Below are positions 1 through 5,901 of a DNA stretch of 7,445 bases, in pieces (position 1 is the first letter of the stretch; each line of letters opens with the position of its first letter). Source of the stretch: Flavihumibacter sp. (GTDB taxonomy: Bacteria; Bacteroidota; Bacteroidia; Chitinophagales; Chitinophagaceae); NCBI GenBank assembly GCA_025455285.1, contig JALOMU010000067.1, positions 1 to 7,445 of the forward strand, written 5' to 3'. The notes beneath the pieces were generated by a model. It was not told the origin of the DNA, did no database searches, and worked only from the letters and a program-made list of their open reading frames with translations. A program made the translations under genes and the position numbers.

Positions 1-394
1 GAGCCTTCGCATCATTGAACAGGCTTACCGAAAGGTTCAGGAGTTCAAAGGTGAAGAAGCTACTGTCTTTCATGCCGATGTTCCGGAATATTATCTGCCA
101 AAAAAGGAAGATGTATATACGAAAATGGAAGCGTTGATCTGGCATTTCAAAATCATCATGGGTGAAATCGATATGCCGAAAGGGGAAGTTTATCACGCAG
201 TAGAAGGCGGTAATGGTGAAGTTGGTTATTACCTGATCAGTGATGGTGGTCGTGCGCCGTTCCGCCTGCATTTCAGAAGACCCTGTTTCATTTATTACCA
301 GGCCTATTCTGAACTCACCAAAGGCGCCATGCTTAGTGACGCGATCATTACCTTGAGTAGTTTGAATTTGATTGCGGGGGAGATGGACGCTTAA
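1..394 (+). CDS. nuoD: NADH-quinone oxidoreductase subunit D, 3' end (partial)
   Basis: This is the last 130 residues of the 49 kDa-type subunit, read in the frame beginning at base 2; the 5' part lies outside the window. NuoD sits in the peripheral arm of complex I at the junction with the membrane and helps form the quinone-reduction cavity with NuoB and NuoH. The visible part carries the conserved C-terminal signature of the NuoD/[NiFe]-hydrogenase large-subunit family: PKGEVYHAVEGGNGEVGYYL, then a SDG...PFR segment and RRPCF, and an end (LIAGEMDA) that matches the family's usual ...GE-D-R/A terminus. The stop is TAA at 392-394. No internal stop or frameshift is seen. It is followed by the longest gap in the window (165 bases) before nuoE, which is on the same strand. 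The identification is firm; whether the gene is fused to nuoC cannot be seen. Confidence 0.95.
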   Translation, partial: SLRIIEQAYRKVQEFKGEEATVFHADVPEYYLPKKEDVYTKMEALIWHFKIIMGEIDMPKGEVYHAVEGGNGEVGYYLISDGGRAPFRLHFRRPCFIYYQAYSELTKGAMLSDAIITLSSLNLIAGEMDA

Positions 395-404
395 GGAAAA
401 TTAT

Positions 405-432
405 GAATTTAGAATTGTGAATTAGGAATTGG
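405..432. repeat. GAATT heptamer array, 4 x 7 bp
   Basis: GAATT recurs exactly every 7 bases at 405, 412, 419 and 426. The four units are GAATTTA, GAATTGT, GAATTAG and GAATTGG, so the first five bases are invariant and the last two vary. The array starts 11 bases after the nuoD stop. It has the same 4 x 7 architecture as the other arrays in this window, although its unit is unlike theirs. Function unknown. Confidence 0.8.
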
Positions 433-450
433 AACCCGGTAGTGCAGGAA

Positions 451-480
451 GATTGAAGAGGGCGGGCACCCGATTGAAGA
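451..480. repeat. 9-bp direct repeat GATTGAAGA
   Basis: GATTGAAGA occurs at 451-459 and again at 472-480, an offset of 21 bases (three times seven). The spacer contains GGGCGGGCACC. The pair could be a remnant of another heptamer-type array, a protein-binding pair, or chance in a purine-rich gap. No function can be assigned. Confidence 0.4.
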
Positions 481-526
481 ATAAAAATTTTATAAACAGA
501 TAAGGTTGAATTTGGAAGGATTGCTT

Positions 527-554
527 CTTTCACTTTTCACCTTTCACTTTTCAC
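527..554 (-). repeat. TTTCAC heptamer array, 4 x 7 bp, abutting nuoE
   Basis: Four units alternate CTTTCAC and TTTTCAC (527-533, 534-540, 541-547, 548-554). They are followed by TTTTT and then the nuoE ATG at 560. On the complementary strand the unit is GTGAAAR, close to the GTGAGAC unit of the arrays at 2481 and 5874, which suggests one diverged family; strand is given by that orientation. The array occupies the position where a ribosome-binding site would be, leaving the nuoE leader pyrimidine-rich with no Shine-Dalgarno. Confidence 0.8.
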
Positions 555-559
555 TTTTT

Positions 560-1057
560 ATGGTACCATTTTCAGAGGAAAAACTGGCCAAAGTACAGGA
601 AATCATTGCAAGGTATCCGGAAGGAAAGCAGAAGTCTGCCTTGTTGCCTGTATTACACCTTGCACAGGAAGTGCATGGCTGGCTGAGTGCGGAAACCATG
701 GATTACGTGGCTTCCCTGTTGCAGCTTGAACCGATCGAAGTGTATGAAGTGGCTACTTTCTACTCCATGTACAATCTCAAACCGGTTGGTAAATACCTGT
801 TTGAAGTATGCCAGACTGGCCCTTGTATGATCAATGGCAGTGATGATATCGTGGATTATATCAAACAGCGGTTAGGCATTGGTGTGGGTGAAACAACACC
901 AGACGGACTCTTTACCCTGAAAACTGTGGAGTGCCTGGGAGCTTGTGGATATGCACCCATGATGCAACTGGGCAAACATTATAAAGAACACCTGACCCGC
1001 GAGAAAGTGGATCAGATTATTGAGGAGTGCAGAAAAACTGCGGGACAACTTAATTAG
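560..1057 (+). CDS. nuoE: NADH-quinone oxidoreductase subunit E (24 kDa, 2Fe-2S)
   Basis: This 165-residue protein is the thioredoxin-like [2Fe-2S] subunit that pairs with NuoF at the tip of the peripheral arm and holds cluster N1a. The four ligands are visible as CQTGPC (Cys84, Cys89) and ECLGAC (Cys125, Cys129), the standard C-x4-C...C-x3-C pattern of the family. The helical N-terminal region (about residues 5-75) contains the family's LLPVLHLAQE and VYEVATFYSMY segments. I chose the ATG at 560 because the family homology begins right after it. The in-frame TTG at 506 would add 18 residues translated from the heptamer array and is unlikely. The length matches the usual 160-180 residues. The stop TAG (1055-1057) is followed at once by TGA. 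The leader lacks a Shine-Dalgarno and is T-rich up to the start codon. The gap to nuoF is 66 bases and contains a heptamer array. Confidence 0.96.
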   Translation: MVPFSEEKLAKVQEIIARYPEGKQKSALLPVLHLAQEVHGWLSAETMDYVASLLQLEPIEVYEVATFYSMYNLKPVGKYLFEVCQTGPCMINGSDDIVDYIKQRLGIGVGETTPDGLFTLKTVECLGACGYAPMMQLGKHYKEHLTREKVDQIIEECRKTAGQLN

Positions 1058-1072
1058 TGAATGTGTTACGTT

Positions 1073-1100
1073 TTCTCACGTCTCACATCTCACGTCTCAC
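1073..1100 (-). repeat. GTCTCAC heptamer array, 4 x 7 bp, in nuoE-nuoF gap
   Basis: The units are TTCTCAC (1073-1079), GTCTCAC (1080-1086), ATCTCAC (1087-1093) and GTCTCAC (1094-1100), followed by TTTTT. This is the complement-strand orientation of the arrays at 2481-2508 and 5874-5901; aligned to their reverse complement it matches at 25 of 28 positions. It starts 15 bases after the nuoE stop and ends 23 bases before the nuoF ATG. Function unknown. Confidence 0.85.
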
Positions 1101-1123
1101 TTTTTAAATGACGAATTTTCCAT

Positions 1124-2476
1124 ATGGGCGTTAAACTACTTTTAGAGAAAGCACATGTTGAGGGCATCCGCTCTTACGAGGTATATCGCAGAGAGGGTGG
1201 CTATCGTGCCGTGGAGAAAGCATTGAAGACCATGAGTCCGGATGCGGTAACCGAGGAAGTTAAGAAAAGCGGACTGCGCGGTAGAGGTGGTGCCGGATTC
1301 CCTTCAGGTATGAAATGGAGCTTCCTTGCCAAACCGGAAGGCGTTCCCCGTCACCTGGTTTGTAATGCGGATGAATCTGAGCCCGGTACTTTCAAGGATC
1401 GTTACCTGATGGAGTTTCTGCCCCATCTGCTAATAGAAGGCCTGATTGTATCTTCTTTCGCCCTAGGTTCCAATGCAACTTATATCTATATCCGTGGCGA
1501 ATATGCCTGGATCCCCGATATACTGGAGCAGGCGATTGCAGAAGCAAAAGCCAATGGATGGTTGGGTAAAAATATTTTGGGTTCCGGTTTTGATTGTGAA
1601 ATCTATGTACAGCGCGGAGCCGGTGCTTATATCTGTGGAGAAGAAACTGCACTTATTGAATCCCTTGAAGGCAAAAGAGGCAACCCGCGTATCAAACCTC
1701 CCTTCCCCGCGGTGAAAGGAGTGTGGGATCGTCCGACTGTGGTGAACAATGTGGAAACACTTGCTGCAGTAGTGCCCATCATCAATATGGGTGGTGAAGA
1801 ATATGCCAAGATTGGTGTGGGACGTTCAACCGGTACCAAACTGATTTCTGCCTGCGGCAACATCAACAAACCGGGAGTATACGAAATTGATATGACCATC
1901 TCGGTAGAAGAATTCATCTACAGTGATGAATACTGCGGTGGTATTAAAAATGGCAAACGCCTGAAAGCCTGTATCCCCGGCGGATCATCTGTTCCCATTC
2001 TGCCGGCCAACCTGCTGCTGAAAACAGCCAAAGGTGAAACCCGCTACATGAATTACGAGAGCCTGAGTGATGGTGGTTTTGCTACCGGTTCCATGATGGG
2101 CTCCGGTGGTTTCATTGTACTGGATGAAGATCAGTGTATCGTGAAGAATACCTATACCCTGGCCCGCTTCTATCGCCATGAAAGCTGCGGACAATGCTCT
2201 CCCTGCAGAGAAGGAACCGGCTGGATGGAAAAGATCCTGAAGAATATTGATATGGGTAAAGGCAAGATGAGTGATATCGATCTGCTTTGGGATATCCAGC
2301 GCAAGATTGAAGGCAACACGATTTGTCCTTTAGGAGATGCGGCTGCATGGCCGGTTGCAGCAGCCATTCGCCATTTCAGAGATGAGTTTGAATGGCATGT
2401 GAAAAACCCACAGGAGTGTTTGACGAGGAACTATGGGTTGGCAAACTACGCCGATCCGCTCGTGATACCCGCGTAG
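1124..2476 (+). CDS. nuoF: NADH-quinone oxidoreductase subunit F (51 kDa, NADH/FMN-binding)
   Basis: NuoF is the NADH dehydrogenase subunit: it binds NADH and FMN, takes the hydride and passes electrons through its [4Fe-4S] cluster N3 into the Fe-S chain. The 450 residues agree with the family (E. coli about 445). Visible motifs are the glycine-rich nucleotide segment GLRGRGGAGFPSGMKW (residues 50-65), CNADESEPGTFKDR (80-93, FMN/NADH region), GAGAYICGEETALIESLEGK from residue 165, and the N3 ligands SCGQCSPC (Cys355, 358, 361) with TICPLGD (Cys401). No motif is missing and no frameshift is seen. The ATG at 1124 fits the family N-terminus. It lacks a Shine-Dalgarno, and the upstream bases end the GTCTCAC array. 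The TAG stop is followed four bases later by a GTGAGAC array. It acts with NuoE and NuoG at the cytoplasmic end of complex I. Confidence 0.98.
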   Translation: MGVKLLLEKAHVEGIRSYEVYRREGGYRAVEKALKTMSPDAVTEEVKKSGLRGRGGAGFPSGMKWSFLAKPEGVPRHLVCNADESEPGTFKDRYLMEFLPHLLIEGLIVSSFALGSNATYIYIRGEYAWIPDILEQAIAEAKANGWLGKNILGSGFDCEIYVQRGAGAYICGEETALIESLEGKRGNPRIKPPFPAVKGVWDRPTVVNNVETLAAVVPIINMGGEEYAKIGVGRSTGTKLISACGNINKPGVYEIDMTISVEEFIYSDEYCGGIKNGKRLKACIPGGSSVPILPANLLLKTAKGETRYMNYESLSDGGFATGSMMGSGGFIVLDEDQCIVKNTYTLARFYRHESCGQCSPCREGTGWMEKILKNIDMGKGKMSDIDLLWDIQRKIEGNTICPLGDAAAWPVAAAIRHFRDEFEWHVKNPQECLTRNYGLANYADPLVIPA

Positions 2477-2480
2477 GAAA

Positions 2481-2508
2481 GTGAGACGTCAGACGTGAGA
2501 CGTGAGAC
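2481..2508 (+). repeat. GTGAGAC heptamer array, 4 x 7 bp, in nuoF-nuoG gap
   Basis: Units 1, 3 and 4 are GTGAGAC and unit 2 is GTCAGAC (2481-2487, 2488-2494, 2495-2501, 2502-2508). The array begins four bases after the nuoF stop and ends 33 bases before the nuoG ATG. With two preceding A residues it is identical over 30 bp (2479-2508) to 5872-5901 in the nuoJ-nuoK junction, including the variant second unit. This indicates copying of a whole unit array rather than independent slippage. Confidence 0.9.
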
Positions 2509-2541
2509 GAAGAATACTATAATGAAGTTGACTATATAATT

Positions 2542-3663
2542 ATGTCAGAAGAGAAAAAACTATTCAAAGTAACCATCGATAACATCACGGTGGAAGTAGA
2601 ACCAGGAACTACGATCCTGAATGCTGCCCGCCAGATTGGTGGTGAAGTGACACCGCCCGCGATGTGTTACTACAGCAAGCTGAAAAACAGCGGTGGTAAA
2701 TGCCGTACCTGCCTGGTAGAAGTGGCAGCAGGTTCTACTGCGGATCCCCGCCCCATGCCCAAACTGGTGGCTAGCTGTCGTACTACTGTAATGGATGGTA
2801 TGATCGTAAAGAACATTACCAGTGAACGCGTGCTCGATGCACGTGCAGGTGTGGTGGAATTTCTTCTCTTAAACCATCCCCTGGATTGCCCGATCTGCGA
2901 CCAGGCCGGTGAATGTCACCTGCAGGATCTCAGCTATGAGCATGGTAAGGAAGGTACCCGTTATGAGTTCAACCGCCGTACGTTCAAAAAACACGACCTG
3001 GGTGAATACATTCAGTTGCACATGACCCGTTGTATTCTTTGTTATCGTTGTGTTTTCGTAGCAGATCAGCTAACCAACAAACGAGCACACGGAATACTGG
3101 ACAGAGGAGATCATGCAGAGATCGCTACCTATATTGAAAAATCACTTGATAATGATTTCATCGGAAACGTGATTGATGTTTGTCCGGTTGGAGCATTAAC
3201 CGATAAAACCTTCCGCTTTAAAAACCGGGTATGGTTTACCAAACCGGTAGATGCCCATCGCGATTGCAGCAAATGCTGTGGTGAAGTGCAGCTCTGGATG
3301 CGTGGTGATGAAGTGTTCCGTGTTACCGCCCGCAAAGATGAATGGGGTGAAGTAAAAGATTCTACCAAGGGTGGTCCCGGTTGGATTTGTAATGAATGTC
3401 GATTTGAGAAAAAGGATGCGAAAGACTGGACTATTGAAGGTCCGACACAGGTAAGCCGTCATTCGGTGATTTCACAAGGCCACTATGTAAACGTAGTGAA
3501 GCCCAAGGAAACCTTGCCCGATGTGATGGGTGGTCGCGGACCCAAATTGCTGATGAATATTCACAACGTCAGTGAAGTGAACAGTCCGGAGATTGAACTG
3601 AGTAAGATAGCCGGACCAGCACACAGTGATGATTTCAAGAATAGCCTCGATAACGGTAAATAG
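2542..3663 (+). CDS. nuoG: NADH-quinone oxidoreductase subunit G, short form
   Basis: NuoG carries electrons from the NuoEF module toward NuoI through several Fe-S clusters. In order, the sequence shows an N-terminal ferredoxin-like [2Fe-2S] domain with Cys42, 54, 57 and 79 (N1b), a His-ligated [4Fe-4S] motif HPLDCPIC...GEC with His112 and Cys116, 119, 125 (N5), and CILCYRC with Cys164, 167, 170 plus VCPVGAL Cys214 (N4). A remnant of the molybdopterin-oxidoreductase Fe4S4 domain follows, with CSKCC (Cys242, 245, 246) and WICNEC (Cys283, 286). It then stops at 373 residues, whereas E. coli NuoG is about 900; the large molybdopterin-type domain is absent. From memory, short NuoG proteins are common in Bacteroidota, so this is probably native rather than a broken gene. 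nuoH starts eight bases later, so there is no decayed remainder. The last ~75 residues match nothing I can name. Confidence 0.93.
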   Translation: MSEEKKLFKVTIDNITVEVEPGTTILNAARQIGGEVTPPAMCYYSKLKNSGGKCRTCLVEVAAGSTADPRPMPKLVASCRTTVMDGMIVKNITSERVLDARAGVVEFLLLNHPLDCPICDQAGECHLQDLSYEHGKEGTRYEFNRRTFKKHDLGEYIQLHMTRCILCYRCVFVADQLTNKRAHGILDRGDHAEIATYIEKSLDNDFIGNVIDVCPVGALTDKTFRFKNRVWFTKPVDAHRDCSKCCGEVQLWMRGDEVFRVTARKDEWGEVKDSTKGGPGWICNECRFEKKDAKDWTIEGPTQVSRHSVISQGHYVNVVKPKETLPDVMGGRGPKLLMNIHNVSEVNSPEIELSKIAGPAHSDDFKNSLDNGK

Positions 3664-3671
3664 ATTAGGAA

Positions 3672-4745
3672 ATGATACAACTTGCAATAGACCTGGCCTT
3701 TGTACTGGAGAAAGCTATCCTCATTGGTGGCATTATCTCCGTATCACTGCTGGTGGCCATGTATTCTACCTGGGCAGAACGTAAGGTAGCCGGTTTCATG
3801 CAGGACCGCCTGGGTCCGAACCGTGCGGGTCCCTTTGGTTTATTCCAACCCCTGGCAGATGGTTTGAAACTCTTCATGAAGGAAGAGATCATTCCCAATG
3901 CGTCCAATAAATTCCTGTTCATCCTGGGACCTGGTCTTGCTATGATGACCGCCATGATGACCAGTGCTGTGATTCCCTGGGGAAAACAGATTGAAATTTT
4001 CGGTCGCACGGTTGACCTGCAGATCGCTGATATCAATATTGGTATCCTCTACATTTTTGCTGTCCTCAGTATGGGTGTATATGGTATCATGATTGGTGGA
4101 TGGGCTTCCAACAATAAGTTCTCCCTGTTGGCCGCCCTGCGTGGTGCTTCGCAGATGATTTCTTATGAACTGGCCATGGGCTTATCCATTATTGCCCTGC
4201 TTATGCTGACCGGTTCCCTGAGTTTGAAAACGATTGTTGAGTTGCAGAGTGCATCCGGTGGCTGGTGGAATATCGTGTATCAGCCCCTGGGCTTTCTGAT
4301 CTTCATCGTTTGTGCCTTTGCAGAATGTAACCGTACGCCTTTTGACTTACCGGAAGCAGAGAACGAATTGAACTTTGGTTATCACCAGGAATATTCTTCT
4401 ATGAAGCTGGGCTTTTACCTCTTCGCGGAGTATATCAACATGTTCATGAGCAGTGTGCTGATGGCAACGCTTTACTTTGGTGGATACGATATTCCGTTTG
4501 TAAACGATGCCAGTCTGATTGAAAGCATGGGAATGAATATGGTAGCCGTTCTGCAGGGCTTGTCGCTCTTCCTGAAAGCTGCCTTCTTCATATTTGTGTT
4601 CATGTGGGTGCGCTGGACGATCCCGCGCTTCCGTTATGATCAGTTGATGCACCTTGGATGGAAAGTGATGATTCCCCTGGCGCTGATCAACATGCTGATT
4701 ACCGCAATTGTGGTGCTGATAAAAGAAAACGGATGGCCATTCTGA
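3672..4745 (+). CDS. nuoH: NADH-quinone oxidoreductase subunit H (membrane, quinone site)
   Basis: NuoH (ND1 family) is the multi-spanning inner-membrane subunit that anchors the peripheral arm and forms the quinone entry channel. The 357-residue product is slightly longer than E. coli NuoH (about 325) and is hydrophobic throughout, consistent with eight membrane helices. Signature elements are AERKVAGFMQDRLGPNRAGP (residues 35-54), the QPLADGLKLFMKEE loop after it, and the cytoplasmic acidic loop ECNRTPFDLPEAENELNFGY starting at Glu218, which holds the conserved glutamates near the quinone cavity. A cysteine follows Glu218 where many homologues have Thr; this is a mild variant. The start ATG is eight bases after the nuoG stop, and AGGA at 3667-3670 lies only one base before it, too close to be a normal Shine-Dalgarno. 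Tight spacing suggests coupled translation with nuoG. Confidence 0.97.
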   Translation: MIQLAIDLAFVLEKAILIGGIISVSLLVAMYSTWAERKVAGFMQDRLGPNRAGPFGLFQPLADGLKLFMKEEIIPNASNKFLFILGPGLAMMTAMMTSAVIPWGKQIEIFGRTVDLQIADINIGILYIFAVLSMGVYGIMIGGWASNNKFSLLAALRGASQMISYELAMGLSIIALLMLTGSLSLKTIVELQSASGGWWNIVYQPLGFLIFIVCAFAECNRTPFDLPEAENELNFGYHQEYSSMKLGFYLFAEYINMFMSSVLMATLYFGGYDIPFVNDASLIESMGMNMVAVLQGLSLFLKAAFFIFVFMWVRWTIPRFRYDQLMHLGWKVMIPLALINMLITAIVVLIKENGWPF

Positions 4746-4774
4746 TTGGAATCAAACTTGGCCTGTAACCAGTT

Positions 4775-4788
4775 TAAAAATATTTTTA
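4775..4788. other. 14-bp perfect A/T palindrome upstream of nuoI
   Basis: TAAAAATATTTTTA is a perfect inverted repeat in the 53-base nuoH-nuoI gap, ending ten bases before the nuoI ATG. An all-A/T stem is weak as an RNA hairpin and has no G/C stem of the terminator type. It could be a binding site, or simply the A/T-rich leader typical where no Shine-Dalgarno is used. Confidence 0.35.
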
Positions 4789-4798
4789 CGCCCGAATT

Positions 4799-5344
4799 AT
4801 GCAAATGCTCACCAATAGATCCAAAGCAGTAGATCGTCATCCAATGACGGTGTGGGAGAAAATGTACCTGCCGGCGATTGCCAAAGGAATGAGTATCACT
4901 CTGTCGCATTTCTTTAAAAAGAAACCAACTATCAATTATCCGGAGGAGACTAGACCTTTCAGTCCGGTTTTCCGTGGCTTGCATATTCTCAACCGCGATG
5001 AGGAAGGCAGAGAGAATTGTACTGCCTGTGGTTTGTGTGCTGTTGCTTGTCCGGCTGAAGCCATCACCATGGAAGCGGCTGAACGCAAGGAGGGTGAAGA
5101 GCATCTGTACCGCGAAGAAAAGTATGCAGCCAAATACGAGATCAATATGTTGCGTTGCATCTTCTGCGGATTGTGTGAGGAAGCCTGTCCGAAAGATGCG
5201 ATTTACCTGAGTGAAACCTTTGCTCCATCCAATTATAAGAGAGAAGGATTTATTTATGGTAAGAATGACCTCCTTATTCCGGATCCGAAAAAAGAACCGG
5301 AGCTCTACCAGAAAGCGGTAGGGGAGAGAGCCCGAAAAAAGTAA
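4799..5344 (+). CDS. nuoI: NADH-quinone oxidoreductase subunit I (2x[4Fe-4S] ferredoxin-type)
   Basis: NuoI (TYKY family) holds clusters N6a and N6b, the relay between NuoG and the terminal N2 cluster in NuoB. The 181-residue length equals the family norm. Both 8Fe ferredoxin motifs are complete: CTACGLCAVACP with Cys74, 77, 80, 84, and CIFCGLCEEACP with Cys120, 123, 126, 130. The segment before them (about residues 18-50, with YLPAIAKGMSITLSHFF) is the amphipathic helix region that lies on the membrane surface, and the C-terminal 40 residues are charged. The ATG at 4799 is used here; Met3 (4805) and Met16 (4844) are possible alternative starts, and no Shine-Dalgarno separates them. It lies 53 bases after nuoH and 35 bases before nuoJ, and neither gap has a heptamer array. 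Confidence 0.97.
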   Translation: MQMLTNRSKAVDRHPMTVWEKMYLPAIAKGMSITLSHFFKKKPTINYPEETRPFSPVFRGLHILNRDEEGRENCTACGLCAVACPAEAITMEAAERKEGEEHLYREEKYAAKYEINMLRCIFCGLCEEACPKDAIYLSETFAPSNYKREGFIYGKNDLLIPDPKKEPELYQKAVGERARKK

Positions 5345-5379
5345 CAGACATCTTTACAAGTAACCTGCGAACAACAAAC

Positions 5380-5877
5380 ATGAACATTACAGAAATATTA
5401 TTTTGGTTGCTGACGGCGGTCGCCTTAGGTGGTGCCCTGTTGGTGGTTACAAGCAAGAACCCGGTTTATAGTGTACTGGCACTCATCGCCACTTTCTTTG
5501 CCTTATCCGGGCATTATATCCTGCTCAATGCACAATTCCTGGCAGTAGTAAACCTGATCGTATACGCAGGTGCCATCATGGTACTGTTTCTGTTTGTGAT
5601 CATGCTCATGAACCTGAACACTGAAACAGAACCGCAAAAAAACAAATGGCTGAAACTGGCGGGAACGATTGCCGGAGGCTGTTTCCTGCTGGTACTGGTG
5701 GCGGCCTTAAGAGATGCGGACAGTAAATCTACCATGGCGCTGGTGGGTAGTGGTGATACGGGATTGATTCAAAACCTGGGTAAGGCGCTTTTCAATGAGT
5801 ATGTGATTCCGTTTGAAATCAGCAGTGTGCTGTTTTTGAGCGCGATGGTGGGGGCAGTAGTACTCGGGAAGAAGTGA
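5380..5877 (+). CDS. nuoJ: NADH-quinone oxidoreductase subunit J (membrane)
   Basis: NuoJ (ND6 family) is a small membrane subunit of the proton-translocating arm, next to NuoK and NuoH; its third helix in homologues changes between alpha and pi form during turnover. The 165-residue product has five likely membrane helices. It carries the family core NPVYSVLALIATFFALSGHY (residues 27-46), then NAQFLAVVNLIVYAGAIMVL (50-69) with the conserved Gly64, and ends in the standard MVGAVVLGKK. The TGA stop (5875-5877) is formed by the first GTGAGAC unit of a heptamer array that begins at 5874, the last base of the final Lys codon. The protein nevertheless ends where the family normally ends, so the array has not visibly lengthened or shortened it. 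No Shine-Dalgarno precedes the ATG; the leader is A/C-rich. Confidence 0.96.
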   Translation: MNITEILFWLLTAVALGGALLVVTSKNPVYSVLALIATFFALSGHYILLNAQFLAVVNLIVYAGAIMVLFLFVIMLMNLNTETEPQKNKWLKLAGTIAGGCFLLVLVAALRDADSKSTMALVGSGDTGLIQNLGKALFNEYVIPFEISSVLFLSAMVGAVVLGKK

Positions 5878-5901
5878 GACGTCAGACGTGAGACGTGAGA
5901 C
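5874..5901 (+). repeat. GTGAGAC heptamer array, 4 x 7 bp, overlapping nuoJ stop
   Basis: Units 1, 3 and 4 are GTGAGAC and unit 2 is GTCAGAC, exactly as at 2481-2508; identity runs over 30 bp (5872-5901). A fifth, degenerate unit ATGAGAA follows at 5902-5908. The first unit starts inside the last codon of nuoJ and supplies its TGA stop. The array ends 39 bases before the nuoK ATG. Function unknown. Confidence 0.9.

Larger units (their letters stand above)
395..559. other. nuoD-nuoE intergenic region
   Basis: This 165-base gap holds no believable gene. It contains a GAATT heptamer array (405-432), a 9-base direct repeat GATTGAAGA at 451-459 and 472-480 (offset 21 bases), and a CTTTCAC/TTTTCAC heptamer array (527-554) ending five bases before the nuoE ATG. 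A tiny CGGG-CA-CCCG inverted repeat near 464-473 is too short to act as a terminator, and no stem followed by a T-run is seen after nuoD, so read-through from nuoD into nuoE is expected. No clear Bacteroidota-type promoter (a -7 TAnnTTTG element with a paired -33 TTTG) was recognised by eye. Confidence 0.6.

Noticed and set aside
464..473. Terminator after nuoD (CGGG-CA-CCCG)
   Set aside because: A 4-base stem with a 2-base loop and no following T-run cannot support intrinsic termination.
506..559. TTG-initiated N-terminal extension of NuoE (18 residues)
   Set aside because: The added residues are the translation of the heptamer array and flanking gap; family homology begins at the ATG at 560.
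1108..1134. Eight-codon reading frame (ATG at 1108, TAA at 1132) overlapping the nuoF start
   Set aside because: It is too short to separate from chance, has no ribosome-binding signal, and no regulatory peptide pattern is seen.
2526..2541. Promoter upstream of nuoG (TTGAC and TATAAT-like bases)
   Set aside because: The two boxes are directly adjacent instead of about 17 bases apart, and the sigma-70 consensus of E. coli does not apply to Bacteroidota.
3655..3671. nuoG broken by a premature stop with decayed remainder
   Set aside because: nuoH begins eight bases later, so there is no remnant; the short form appears to be a normal lineage variant.
3665..4036. Antisense reading frame over the start of nuoH (123 codons), and similar opposite-strand frames elsewhere
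   Set aside because: These lie wholly over genes with clear family motifs and show no recognisable protein; they are shadows of the codon pattern.
405..5901. CRISPR array or phage att sites made of the repeats
   Set aside because: Units are 7 bases in direct tandem without unique spacers, dispersed across gene junctions, and no cas or integrase gene is present.
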